Of a stretch of DNA of 64,000 nucleotides, positions 1 through 9,629 are shown in pieces; the first letter of the stretch is position 1; each line of letters starts with the position of its first letter. The notes beneath the pieces were generated by a model. It made no database searches, was not told the DNA's origin, and worked only from the letters and a program-made list of their open reading frames with translations. This DNA is from CAWATZ01 sp963784995 (lineage in GTDB: Bacteria > Planctomycetota > Planctomycetia > Gemmatales > Gemmataceae), in contig CAWATZ010000013.1 in the NCBI GenBank assembly GCA_963784995.1, positions 372,001 to 436,000 on the forward strand, in the 5' to 3' direction. Made by a program: the position numbers and the translations under genes.

Positions 1-2
1 TC

Positions 3-1590
3 GTTGCCAGCCGGGACGGCCAATGGTTCGCCACCGGCGGCCCGATTCGAGGGCAGGTCTGGCAAGTGGCGGAGCGCGGGAAGAAGTCGTTGCTCCTGGA
101 CCATCTCAATCACGTCCGTGACCTCGCCTTCAGTCCCGACGGCACGACGGTCCTTTCCGTCAGCTGGGACCAGACGGCCCGGCTGTGGTCGCTGCCCGAC
201 GGCAAGCCGGTCGGTCCGCCGCTGGCGCACGGGGGCGACGTGACCCGCTGCTGTTTTTCCAGCGACGGCAGCTACCTGGCGACCGCACGGGCCGATGGCA
301 CGGTTCGGATCTGGAAACGACCGGCCCACGATCGGGTTCAGTCGAGCTTCAGCGACTGGGGGTGGCGCGCGAGTGAGCCGCAACGGCTTGCTGCTGGCTC
401 CGGGGTGCCGGCATGAATCGTCCGCCTCGCGGTCCCACGGTTTGCAACGCCTGGTGGTACGCGACAGCCTCACCGGTCAGCCGGCTGGGCCGGACATTCC
501 GCTGGGAATGACGCCTCTCGATTCGTGTATCGTCAGCGACAATCACTCGGTAGCGGTCCTCACTCTCGATGGCGTCGATGGTTGGTTCTCAGTGTGGGAC
601 GTGGCGACGGCCAGGCCGCGCTTCCCGGCGCGGCAGCTCCCAGGACGTCCCCAAAGTGTCGCTGCCAGCCCGACCGGCCCGAACGTGGCTGTGTTGTGTG
701 AGGAAGGCGGGCTGCTCGTCTTTGACAGCCGCACTGGCAGCCTGGTTCTGAAGCGGAGGCACGAGGGTTGGCGGGGAGTCCACGGCAACATGGGCCGGGT
801 CGAGTACGTACCAGACGGATCACTGCTGGTGAGTCTGTCGGGGAACGAGGATGGCGTCCACGTCTGGGACGCGGCCACCGGCCAGCACCGCCAGCAGATC
901 CGGCCGGTCCTGAAAGGGGGCCCGTGCCGGACCTTCGCCGTGTCGGCGGACAGCCGGCTTCTGGCCACCGCCGTCAACGGCACCAATGCCGCCCAGGTCT
1001 GGGACCTGGCCACGGGCCGGGCCCTGTCGGAGCCGCTGCCGCATCCCGGCGACTACTACGGTCTGTGGTCGGTCTGTTTCAGCCCGGACGGCAGCCGGCT
1101 GCTGACCGCTTGCAAGGACGGCCAAGTCCGCCTGTGGGACTGGAAGGCTGGGACCCTCGCTTGCCCCCCCATGCAGCACGCGGACGAGGTTTATGCCGCC
1201 CTGATCACGGCCGATGGCCGCCATGCCCTCACTGGGGTTCGGGACCGGTCCGCGGGAGTGTACGTGTGGGACCTGGCGACGGGCAAGCTTCTGGCCCCGC
1301 CCATTCGTCTCCCCTCGTCGGTGCAATCGCTGACGCTGGCACCGGACGGCCAGCGGGTGTTTGCCTGTTACGGAGGGTCCCTGGCCCTGATCCCGCTGAC
1401 ACCGATTCTCGGCGAGCCGGACCTGCCCACGGCGGACCTCCGGCTGCTCGCGGAGCTGGCCTCGGCGCAGCGCATCGACAAGGGCGACGTGAGCGCTCTG
1501 ACCCTGGAGCAGTGGCTGGAGCGCTGGGACCGTTACCGCCGGCAGCATCCGCCGTTCCCTCGGCCGACGCTGGTTGCCCCTGGGAAATGA
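3..1590 (+). CDS. WD40-repeat protein, C-terminal part, frameshifted
   Basis: This is the 3' part of a WD40 beta-propeller protein whose start lies before the window. Repeats are visible as LAFSPDG...VSWDQTARLW, FSSDGSYLATARADGTVRIW, VHVWDAATG, VCFSPDGSRLL...VRLWDW and VYVWDLATG. The C-terminal tail (QRIDKGDVSALTLEQWLERW) resembles tails of planctomycete kinase/WD40 proteins. The first repeats are read in the frame of position 3 and the rest in the frame of position 295, so the frame changes by +1 near 350-375, next to a GGGGG run at 357-361. This may be an assembly error or a real break. The upstream part could be a Ser/Thr kinase, but that is inference. Stop at 1588-1590. Confidence 0.75.
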
Positions 1591-1745
1591 GAGGCGGTTG
1601 CCCTGGTTCAAATCGACCGTCACGGCACCGCTTCCAGCTGCGGTTAACGACCTGCTCAGCAACCGGTTCACGCGGGCCAGACAGCGAACTCGGCAAGACT
1701 TCATTCGCGGGGCGGCCTGCTGGGGTGGCTTGCTTGGCCGTGGCG

Positions 1746-2267
1746 TCATTTCTGCGCCGACACCAAGCCCACGAACCGGTGAACGTCTTCCCACGATACG
1801 CCTTCTCGCTGAGCAATCCCGAGCGGGTGGTCCGTATTCAGGACAGAGAAACGCGGCCGCAGGCGGACCAGCAACTTGACCGCCACCGGCAAGCCGTCAG
1901 AGCCCGGATAGGCCTGGATGCCGCCGGAGAGCACCCCGGGAAACGGCTGCTCATCGCTCGCTGCGTCGGAGTCCCATAACTCAAGATACCTCTTGAGGTC
2001 CTCTGGTGCGATTCGCGCCCAGACGCCCCACCGAAACTCCTGGTCGGTGCCCTTGATCGGCAGTGCCAGCACACCGCGAGCGTAATGTTCCCTCTTGTCG
2101 ATCGAGCAAAGATCCTCGTTGCAGTCGATGCGCCGTTCACGTTGGTGGGCGGAAATCCGATAGAAGTCCGCTGGGTAAGGGTATCCCAGGTCGAGAGGTA
2201 ACTCTTCATGCTCCTTGCCGCAGGTGGCACAGCGAAAGCGTTTCATGGGAGTGTTCCTCACGCTCAA
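1746..2267 (-). CDS. DUF2199-like protein
   Basis: A protein of about 165-173 residues starting with FRCATCGKEHEELPLDLGY. The N-terminal CxxCGxxHxxLPLDLGY pattern followed by RxDCNEDLCSID matches what I know of the DUF2199 family, whose function is unknown. Two starts are possible: the ATG at 2267, which overlaps the stop of the upstream XisI gene by four bases, and an ATG seven codons later (2246) just before the conserved KRFRCATCG. The overlap implies translational coupling and a two-gene operon with xisI. The cysteine pair could bind a metal, but no function can be assigned. Confidence 0.7.
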   Translation of the reverse strand: MSVRNTPMKRFRCATCGKEHEELPLDLGYPYPADFYRISAHQRERRIDCNEDLCSIDKREHYARGVLALPIKGTDQEFRWGVWARIAPEDLKRYLELWDSDAASDEQPFPGVLSGGIQAYPGSDGLPVAVKLLVRLRPRFSVLNTDHPLGIAQREGVSWEDVHRFVGLVSAQK

Positions 2268-2599
2268 CCGACGGCGAACCCGGTGTGATGGCGCAGCTCA
2301 CGCGGATGCCAGGCCAGAACGATGTCCTGTTGCGGGATGCCTGCGGCCATCAGCTCATCGGCGACGGGGCGGTTCGTCCCGTCGTACTGAATCCAGACCT
2401 TGTCGCCGATGATGTCGATGTGGATGACCGGACCGTGAACGCGCTGGACGCCGTCCCAGCCAACGTGCAAGAGTTCAAAATGGTCACGTTCCGCATCCAC
2501 GACCAGCTCCGTATCGATCTCGCCATTGGCCGGCTTGTAGCGGGCATATTCCGCGAGAACTTGACGAATGATCCGGCGGTAATCGTTTAGCCGATCCAT
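2264..2599 (-). CDS. xisI: XisI family protein (fdxN element excision controlling factor-like)
   Basis: A 111-residue protein with the full XisI pattern: MDRLNDYRRIIRQVLAEYA at the start, ERDHFELLHVGWDG in the middle, the GDKVWIQYDGT strand, then GIPQQDIVLAWHP and a terminal HTGFAVG. XisI was named in heterocystous cyanobacteria as a factor controlling excision of the fdxN element, where it works with XisH. No XisH-like gene is next to it here; the upstream neighbour is an unrelated 160-residue protein. It shares a 4-bp overlap with the DUF2199 gene. The sequence is intact, so it is probably expressed. Its target is unknown, and a link to the recombinase element 18 kb away would be speculation. 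Confidence 0.88.
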   Translation of the reverse strand: MDRLNDYRRIIRQVLAEYARYKPANGEIDTELVVDAERDHFELLHVGWDGVQRVHGPVIHIDIIGDKVWIQYDGTNRPVADELMAAGIPQQDIVLAWHPRELRHHTGFAVG

Positions 2600-2678
2600 T
2601 GCACGATCCTCTCCTGGTGTTCGTCAAACACAACCAGGCGCAGGTTCAATCCCGAAACAACGAGCTGCCCGAACTGGT

Positions 2679-3161
2679 CTACTCGGATCGATCACAATCC
2701 ACCAACACCAACCAGTCTTCCGCTGCACCACGAGCCAGGACACCGAGCAACCGCAGATGATGCGATACCAACCGGACGGGCAGCAGCTCCGCCAGCGTCG
2801 TGCCGAGCGCGGCCGCCAGTTCTTCCGCCCCGCTCCCGGGTTTGTCGAGGAACCGATCAAACAGCTTGTGCATCATCTCGTTCGGAGGGCGATGGGTACG
2901 GTCCAACAGGAAGATACCGTCCCGCCCGCCCCCGCTCCGGGCCTGGCTCTCCTGGAAGCCGTAGACCGCATTCTTGAGCGACGCGAGCATCTCCCGGGAC
3001 TTCCACACCCCTTCCTTGCGGGCATGCTTCCGCAACCGCTCGGTCAGGCCAACGTGCAAGGACCGACCCTCCCGCTCGAACACGTGGAACTCCACGAACG
3101 GCGCGCTGGCGAGCGTCTTCTCGATGGCCTTCAGACGGTCCTTCGCCTCCGCAAGCTCCAC
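2679..3161 (-). CDS. hypothetical protein
   Basis: An intact frame of 160 residues that I do not recognise. It begins with a charged helical stretch (ELAEAKDRLKAIEKTLAS), continues through EFHVFEREGRSLHVGLTERLRKHARKEGVWKS, and ends with an LLGVLARGAAEDWLVLVDCDRSE segment. There is no signal peptide or membrane segment. The GTG at 3161 is preferred because a GGAGG box lies just upstream; an in-frame GTG at 3179 would put that box inside the gene. It is the likely first gene of a minus-strand group with xisI and the DUF2199 gene. Confidence 0.5.
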   Translation of the reverse strand: MELAEAKDRLKAIEKTLASAPFVEFHVFEREGRSLHVGLTERLRKHARKEGVWKSREMLASLKNAVYGFQESQARSGGGRDGIFLLDRTHRPPNEMMHKLFDRFLDKPGSGAEELAAALGTTLAELLPVRLVSHHLRLLGVLARGAAEDWLVLVDCDRSE

Positions 3162-3284
3162 CTCTGCACCTCCTTCCACCCGAACGCAAAGCTCTGCGGC
3201 GGCGGCCGTGCCATAAGACAGTGAACTCCGAGAAACCGGCGTCGCGGCCGCCGTCTGCTGCAGCAGACGGTTCGGCCGCTTTCG

Positions 3285-3659
3285 CTACCCCTCACTTGAC
3301 GACAATCGCTCTGCCGCACTGACCGGCTGGCCGGTGACGATCTCGTAGCTCTGTAGCACTGCCCACCCCACTACCCGCGCCAGCCCCGGCTCCTGGGTGA
3401 TGGCGTGCCGGAGGTCGTCGAACGAGTCGGCTTCGGTCCACTCGTGCGTCCGCAGCCGCAGGGCGTACACCTTGGCGGTGACCGCGTGAAGCACCTCGTT
3501 GAGCCACTTGAGGCGGCTCACCTTCGCGCCGTCGGTGAGCGCGTCGTCGGACCAGACCATCCGGGCGGCGACGGTCAGCTGGTGGGCCAGCACCTCGTAG
3601 AAGTGCAGCCGCTGGTCGTCAGTCAGTCCGCCGATCCGCTCCACATAGTCGAACGCCAT
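3285..3659 (-). CDS. hypothetical protein
   Basis: A 124-residue protein beginning MAFDYVERIGGLTDDQRLHFYEV. I do not recognise the family. It looks mostly alpha-helical, with the segments LHFYEVLAHQLTVAARMVW, SRLKWLNEVLHAVTAKVY and ARVVGWAVLQSYEIVTG. The start at 3659 is supported by purine-rich GGAGGCGAAGGGG just upstream; the open frame extends further upstream only as a shadow of the DUF1552 gene. There is no signal peptide. The gene stands alone between an unknown gene and the DUF1552 gene. Confidence 0.55.
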   Translation of the reverse strand: MAFDYVERIGGLTDDQRLHFYEVLAHQLTVAARMVWSDDALTDGAKVSRLKWLNEVLHAVTAKVYALRLRTHEWTEADSFDDLRHAITQEPGLARVVGWAVLQSYEIVTGQPVSAAERLSSSEG

Positions 3660-3880
3660 CCGTGCCCCTTCGCCTCCGGCGGCCGAACTGGTGAGTCGCA
3701 CGCCGGCCGGTTGCCTATCACAGCCCAGTTGCCTATCAGGATACCGGTCACTCTCGCACGGTTCGTCCCGGCCACTCCCAACAAAGTGGCCGGCAAGGCA
3801 GGCAGACCCGAATCGATTGGTCCTCAGCAAGCCATTGTCTCGGTGCTGGCCGCACCTGGGAAATGAGAGGTGTCCGAGCC

Positions 3881-5204
3881 TCAAACCTCCGCCAGCCGTT
3901 CGCGGGAATCGCCGAACTCGCTCAGCCGCACGCCCATCCGGTCCATCATCGCCAGGTACAGGCTGCACATCTTGCGATTGGCTTTGCCCAGGTAATCGAG
4001 CGTCCGTCCCGTCTGGATCGAGCCGCCGCCCCGGCCGACCAGCACCACCGGCAGTTGCGAGCAGTTGTGGCTGCCGCCGTGCAGCATGCTTGACAGGAAC
4101 AGGATCATGGTGTTGTCCAGGGCGGTGCGTTCGCCTTCCTGGATCTTGTCCAGCTTCGCCGCGATGTAAGCGACCTGTTGCGTGAAGAACTGGTTCACCT
4201 TCAGCCAGTCGCCGTTGTCGGTGTGCGACAGCAAGTGATGGATCATGTAGTCCACGCCCAGGTGCGGGAAACGCAGCGAGGAGTGGTCGTTGTTCAGCTT
4301 GAGCGTGCAGAGGCGCGTCGTGTCGGTCTGGAAGGCGAGGACGAGGATGTCGCACATCAACCGCATGTGCTGGTCGATGTCCTGCGGCATGCCGTCCGCC
4401 GGGCGCGGCAGGTTAGGTTTGTCCAGCGTCGGACGCCAGCCCTGCAAGCGGCCTTGCTTGCCGGACTGCTGGATGCGCTGCTCCACTTCGCGGACCGAGT
4501 TGAGATACTCGTCCAGCTTGCCGCGGTCGGTGTGGCTGATCTGGTTGCGCAGGCCACGGGCCTCCTCCAGCACCAGGTCGAGGACGCTGGCGTCGCCCTT
4601 GCCGACCTCGTCCCGGAACAGCCGATCGAAGGCCAGGGCCGGGTACAGCTCCAGCGGCGTCGGCGTCGTCGGCGAACTCCACGAGACGTGCGAGCTGTAG
4701 ATCATCGAGTAGCCCTTGTGCAGGGCCGAGATCGACGGCTCGCAGCCCAGCACCAGGCTCGGCACCTTCGTTTCCTGGCCGACTTTGCTGGGCCAGCAGC
4801 TGATCCACGCTGACCCCGGAGCGGATGCCGCCGCCGCCCTCCAGCGCCGACCCTGTCAGCAGGTTGCCGGTCTGGGCGCTGTGGATGCCGCCCTTGCCGG
4901 CCTCGGCGTTGTAAAGGCCGCGGATGAAGAGCAGCTTGTCCTTGAACGGCTCCAGCGGCTGCAGCACCTTGCCCAGCTCCAGGCTGCGGCCGTTCCCCCT
5001 TGGCCCACCACTCTTGCCGTGGAAGCCGTTGCCCGCGAACAGCACGGCCAGGCGGACCGGCGGCGTCGAGGACTTGCCCCGGTTCGGTTCGTCGCCCCAG
5101 ACGGAGAGCGATTCCAGCCACGGCAGGGCCATGCTCACGCCAAGGCCACGCAGCAGCGCACGCCGGCTCAGATGGTGCCGGCTCGGTTCCACCCAGGATT
5201 TCAT
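3881..5204 (-). CDS. DUF1552 protein, one frameshift
   Basis: A planctomycete DUF1552 protein of about 440 residues. The N-terminus HLSRRALLRGLGVSMALPWLE is the Tat-like leader of this family, followed by LAVLFAGNGFH, LLFIRGLYN and NLLTG. After the frame change it continues with VPSLVLGCEPS, RLMCDILVLAFQTDTTR and LSSMLHGGSHN and ends near FGDSRERLAEV. The frame shifts by +1 around 4785-4795 at a CAAAG run, between LLAQQ and the expected GQETKVPS. The gene follows the DUF1592 gene on the same strand, a frequent planctomycete pairing. The enzymatic role is unknown. The frameshift may be a sequencing error because both halves are well conserved. Confidence 0.82.
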
Positions 5205-5257
5205 GGGGTTTCTCCTTGTCCAACAGCCGCTTGCGGCTTAGTTCGGCTGTTTCCCTT

Positions 5258-5418
5258 TTTTGGAGTGCGGCAGTCGCTTTGCTCTGCCGCTTTTGTTTCT
5301 GCTGTTTTTCTTTCTTCCTTTGGTCTTTGTTTCTCGGACTGTCGGCGGAACAAGGGAAAAGCAAAAAACAAAAGAAGAAAGAAAAGCGGCAGAGCAAAGC
5401 TACTGCCGCACTCCAAAA
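5258..5418. repeat. long inverted repeat (hairpin element)
   Basis: Two 37-bp arms, 5258-5294 and 5382-5418, are reverse complements with one mismatch. They enclose about 87 bp rich in poly-purine/poly-pyrimidine tracts. The element fills the gap between the DUF1592 and DUF1552 genes. The arms carry a CTCTGCCGCTTTT-type core. It is either a palindromic mobile repeat or a transcript-folding element within the operon. Confidence 0.75.
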
Positions 5419-5434
5419 TCGGCAACAGTCGAAC

Positions 5435-8400
5435 TTACTCCTCTCTGGTCGCCTCCAGTCCGCGATGGTAGCGGAACTGCTTGCTCCGCACGATTGTCAG
5501 GACCGCCGTGGAGATGCGGTCGTCCTTCTTCAGAGCATCCAGCATCTCGTCGATCAGCACCTGATCCGACAATGATACACTCCGCCCCAGAGCATAGCCT
5601 AGCAATTTCCGGCAGAAATGCCGCCGGAACTCGTCCCGCCGCTTCTTCAGCAGGTACTCGCGCAGCCCGTCCAGGCCGTCAAACTCCGTGCCATCCTTGA
5701 GCCGGGCCTTCGCATCGACCGGCCGGCCAGCCAGGTCCTTGTCGCGGAAGCGGCCGATCGGATCAAACTTCTCCAGGGCGAAGCCGAACGGATCGATCCG
5801 CTGATGGCAGACGGCGCACTGCGGGATGCGAGCGTGCTTCTCGACGATCTGCCGGACGGTCTCCTCGGTCTTGGTCTCCTCTTCCGGCAAGCGCGGCACG
5901 TCGGGCGGCGGCTTGGGCAGCTTCTCGCCGAGCAACGTCTCCACCAGCCAGTTGCCGCGCAGCACCGGACTGGTCCGCGAGGCGCCGGATTGCTTGGTCA
6001 GCACGCTGCCCAGCGCCAGGACGCCGCCGCGACCGTATTTCTTGACCCCGTCCACGCGCCGCCACTGCGGACCTGCCACACCAGGGATACCGTAATGCCG
6101 GGCCAGCGTCTCGTTGAGGAAGGTGTGATCCGCGTCGAGGATGGAACGCATCGGCCGGCCGTTCTGGAACAGGTCCTGACAGAAGAGGACCGATTCCTCA
6201 AAGAAGGCCGCACGCAGCTTGTCGTCGAAGGTCGGGAACAGTTTCTCGTTCTTCTCGCGGTTTTTCTGAATGTCCCGGACGTGGAGCCATTGCGTCGCGA
6301 ACTCGGTGGCCAGGCCGCGCACCTTGGGATCCCTGAGCATCCGCTCGGTCTGCTCGGCGAGGACCTTCGGATCGCGCAAGCGACCCGCCGAAGCCAGCTT
6401 CTGCAGCTCGGCGTCCGGCGTCGTGGCCCAGAGGAAATAACTCAGGCGGGTCGCCAGCTCCCAGTCCGAGACCGGCTGGGCCTCTTTTCCCGGAGGGGCC
6501 TGTTCGATCCGGTAGAGGAACGACGGCGCGATCAGCACCCGGGTCAGCACGGTGCGGAACGCCTCCTCGTGCGGTAGGCCCTTCTTCCGCAGGCTGGCGT
6601 AAAGTTGGGTCAGCTCGGCCTTTTCCTTGTCCCGCAGCGGCCGACGATAAGCGCGAGCGGCGAAATCCGTCAGCGCTTCCAGCTGTTTGGGGCCGGCGTC
6701 TTCCCAGTCCTTCTCGAACTCCTCAGCCCGCTTGCGGAACGGCTCGCGCAGGCTCTCGAAATACTCCACAAGCGATCGAGGATTGTCCTGGGTCACGAAG
6801 CCGATGAACAGCGGCAAGTTCTTGTGTTCGGTGACCGGGAACTGCGTGATGAACCGGTGCCGGGCCCAGAGACGGTCCAGCTGCCGGGCCCGCTCGTCGT
6901 CGAGGAACAGGCGGACCAGCGGCTCATCCTCGCGATGGTACAGCTTCAGGCAGACGACCTCGTCATCCGGGATGATCCGCGGATAGCAAATGAACTGCGG
7001 GAAGCAGCGGCGGAAATCCGTGAATCCCTGAAGCAACTGCTTGGCGGCTGCACTTCCCGGAGTCGCGACCAGAGGGCCCTTTCCATCCCAGGGAGCATAA
7101 GGCGTTGGTGGTGCGGTCAGCACCTGGGCTTGCACGACAGCCTCAGCCCCGGGATGATCTAGCGTGGCCTCGACCACGAACTCACGGTCGCGGAACAGGG
7201 CGGCTGGGAGGCGAACCTCCAGGACCGACGTTGCCGGTGCCGCCACGCTGGCCTCGCCGAATTTCGCTTGGTCCAGTCCGAAGTGATTCGGCTTGTTGGT
7301 CCCGGTCCTGGCTTTTCCCAGACGGGCCAGGTCGATCCCTTGCAGCAGTGGACTGCCGAGTGACACCAGGTTGTCATAAAGGACACGGTCGGGGCTTTTG
7401 TCCTGGGCTGGCCGCTTGCCGGTCAGCAGGGCCTGCACCTGTTCGGCGAGCGGGGCCAGCTCCGCCTTCTGCTTGGGGTCGGAGGCCGCGCTCCGCCAAC
7501 GGCCGAGGACCGAGTTCGCCGGCACCTTGCTCGCGGCCTTGCCCTTGATGCCCGACTTTGCCGGTCCCCGGACAAACCGCCAGACGTCCTTGTTGCCGAG
7601 CTTGTCGGCGTGCGGGTTGCCGTCCAGGATGTTGTCGGCCACGTCGGCGGCCAGGTCCCAGACGCGGCCGGGTTTGCCGGCCTCGGTGATGGTGAAGGTG
7701 ATCTCGGTGAGGTCACACGAATGATTGCCGTCCCGAGCGTCGATGGCCAGGACGATCAGGTCGCCCCGGGCAACCTGGACCTCGCGGACCGGCAGCGTCG
7801 ATTCCTGGCCGAAGTCGGTGATCCCCTCGCCCAGGACGACGGCCTTGCTGTCCTTGCGATGCTCCACAAACCAGGCGATGCCATTGCCGCAGGCCGGATG
7901 GGCGTGAATGACCTTGCCAGTGACGCGGACCACGCCGGCCACGGGGCTGCTCCACGCGGCGGCCACGAACTGGGTCGGCGTCGGATGCACGACGACCTTG
8001 TGCGGCAACGCTCGTCCCGGGATCGCCTCCGCTCGATCCGAGTTGTTGGACAGGAACACCGGCAGATCAGCGGTGGGGTGCCGCCAGCCCTTGATGGCCG
8101 GCCGGCCCATTTCCCCCGGCACCTTCCTATCCAGCGGCTCCAGAGTCACGGCGGGCGTCGGCTTCGCGGGCACCTTGACCAGCGGTTCGATGTCCAGCAC
8201 CTCCAACCAGTGCTTGAGAAGGGTCGAGTCCAGCTTGTGCTTGCCGGCAAGATCGGTCACTGTCTGCTTGCGGTCATTGACCGACTCCACCGCGGCAGCG
8301 AGATAGCGAGCCGTGTCGGCGAACAGCACCCGGTAGTCAACCTCGAACTGCTCGCCAAAGCGGGAATAGTCGCGTAACAGCAGCGGCGGCAAGCCCTTGC

Positions 8401-9568
8401 CCTCGAAACGCGGCCGGTGCCAGACGACCAGGCTCCCTTCTTTGCCCGCCGACAATTCTCGTGCGGCCAGGTACAGGGCAGCTTCGGACTGACCGGGCTC
8501 GGGTTTGAGCGGCAGCCTCAGTGTTTGCGAGGCAGCCAGGGCCGGGTCGTTGGGGAGCTGCCGGATTGTGTTCCGGTCCCGATAGCTGCCGATCTTGACG
8601 AAGCGCCACAGCGGCCCCTGCCAGGCGGCAATCTCGGCCAGCACGGCCGCGGTGTCTCCGGGTTTCGCCGTTCGCCAGCGGGCCCGAACCCGATCCAGCG
8701 GAAACGACGGCTTGCCATCAGCGAGCGTCTCCCAGAGGAAACGCAGATACTTGAGGTTAAGCTTTTCCCGCGCGGCCACCGCTTCCAGGGTGGCCTTCCC
8801 AGCGATCAGATCGTCGCGATGCCGGACGACGGCGGAAACAAAGGGTTGCAGAACAAGTCTGCCGTCCGGCGTGTGCTGGCGATAAAAGGCACGCAGCTCG
8901 GCGAGGATCTCGTCGGTCCAGTCGCGGCGGGTGGTTGCCGGCGCGAAGCGGAAGCCATCGGGCAGCAGGACGACGTGGCCGGCGGTCTCCTTGGCGGCGT
9001 TGAGGTACTTGTTCAGCAGCGTGGGAGAGATCACCAGAGCGTCTCCCGCGTTGGTGAAGCCTTCCCCGGCCGCACCGTCCACCGGGAAATCGCGAGTGGG
9101 CTGCAGATCAACGCCGGTCAGGTCGCGGATGGTGTTGTCGTACTCGGCATTGCTCAGGCGGCGCATGACCACCCGGCCGGGATCGCCGGCGCGGGCCCGG
9201 GCCTCGGCGTCCAGCGTGGCGCGCACCCAGCGGACCAACCGTTGCCGGTCTTCCGGCCGGGGCTGCGGACTCGTCTTCGGCGGCATCTCGCCGTTTTGCA
9301 GCATCTCGGCAACGCCCTGCCAGGCACGCAGGTCCTTGCGGAGCGAGTCCAGCGACGTGAACCGTTCCAGGTCGAGGTCGCCCTTCTTTTTCTTGGTGGA
9401 ATGGCAGCTGAGACAGTGCTGGGTCAGGAACGGCCGAACCTGCGTCGCATACTCGGCCGCGGGGTCCGGAGCGGCGCCCTGACTTCCCAGGCCCAGCAGG
9501 AGCAGGAGAAGACAACCTCCAGCCAGGGGCCCGAGCCAGCGCCGCGAGCTACTCGCTACTTTCGTCAT
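5435..9568 (-). CDS. DUF1592/DUF1588/DUF1587/DUF1585-type planctomycete cytochrome-like protein
   Basis: An intact 1377-residue secreted protein. A hydrophobic signal segment (GPLAGGCLLLLLLGLGSQGAA, residues about 13-32) precedes a c-type heme motif CLSCH at residues 52-56. The PSCyt module then gives way to the DUF1587 segment (RRLSNAEYDNTIRDLTGVDL), the DUF1592/1595 region (AARAYRRPLRDKEK, SYFLWATTPDAELQKLA), the DUF1588 region with a second CxxCH (CAVCHQRIDPFGFALEKFDPIGR) and the terminal DUF1585 region. Such proteins are paired with DUF1552 or DUF1501 partners and are thought to act in envelope redox or polymer breakdown; the exact reaction is unknown. The ATG at 9568 is preceded by GAGGA. 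It probably heads an operon with the DUF1552 gene. Confidence 0.88.
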   Translation of the reverse strand: MTKVASSSRRWLGPLAGGCLLLLLLGLGSQGAAPDPAAEYATQVRPFLTQHCLSCHSTKKKKGDLDLERFTSLDSLRKDLRAWQGVAEMLQNGEMPPKTSPQPRPEDRQRLVRWVRATLDAEARARAGDPGRVVMRRLSNAEYDNTIRDLTGVDLQPTRDFPVDGAAGEGFTNAGDALVISPTLLNKYLNAAKETAGHVVLLPDGFRFAPATTRRDWTDEILAELRAFYRQHTPDGRLVLQPFVSAVVRHRDDLIAGKATLEAVAAREKLNLKYLRFLWETLADGKPSFPLDRVRARWRTAKPGDTAAVLAEIAAWQGPLWRFVKIGSYRDRNTIRQLPNDPALAASQTLRLPLKPEPGQSEAALYLAARELSAGKEGSLVVWHRPRFEGKGLPPLLLRDYSRFGEQFEVDYRVLFADTARYLAAAVESVNDRKQTVTDLAGKHKLDSTLLKHWLEVLDIEPLVKVPAKPTPAVTLEPLDRKVPGEMGRPAIKGWRHPTADLPVFLSNNSDRAEAIPGRALPHKVVVHPTPTQFVAAAWSSPVAGVVRVTGKVIHAHPACGNGIAWFVEHRKDSKAVVLGEGITDFGQESTLPVREVQVARGDLIVLAIDARDGNHSCDLTEITFTITEAGKPGRVWDLAADVADNILDGNPHADKLGNKDVWRFVRGPAKSGIKGKAASKVPANSVLGRWRSAASDPKQKAELAPLAEQVQALLTGKRPAQDKSPDRVLYDNLVSLGSPLLQGIDLARLGKARTGTNKPNHFGLDQAKFGEASVAAPATSVLEVRLPAALFRDREFVVEATLDHPGAEAVVQAQVLTAPPTPYAPWDGKGPLVATPGSAAAKQLLQGFTDFRRCFPQFICYPRIIPDDEVVCLKLYHREDEPLVRLFLDDERARQLDRLWARHRFITQFPVTEHKNLPLFIGFVTQDNPRSLVEYFESLREPFRKRAEEFEKDWEDAGPKQLEALTDFAARAYRRPLRDKEKAELTQLYASLRKKGLPHEEAFRTVLTRVLIAPSFLYRIEQAPPGKEAQPVSDWELATRLSYFLWATTPDAELQKLASAGRLRDPKVLAEQTERMLRDPKVRGLATEFATQWLHVRDIQKNREKNEKLFPTFDDKLRAAFFEESVLFCQDLFQNGRPMRSILDADHTFLNETLARHYGIPGVAGPQWRRVDGVKKYGRGGVLALGSVLTKQSGASRTSPVLRGNWLVETLLGEKLPKPPPDVPRLPEEETKTEETVRQIVEKHARIPQCAVCHQRIDPFGFALEKFDPIGRFRDKDLAGRPVDAKARLKDGTEFDGLDGLREYLLKKRRDEFRRHFCRKLLGYALGRSVSLSDQVLIDEMLDALKKDDRISTAVLTIVRSKQFRYHRGLEATREE

Positions 9569-9629
9569 TGTGGTCCTCAACGCAACGAACCTTCTCTTCC
9601 AGGCAAGGAGAGCCATTCCTTTTATCGTA

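Noticed and set aside
3285..4355. Single 356-codon minus-strand gene covering the unknown gene at 3285-3659 and part of the DUF1552 gene
   Set aside because: The upstream two thirds are out of frame with DUF1552; only the last 124 codons have their own ribosome site and protein-like character.
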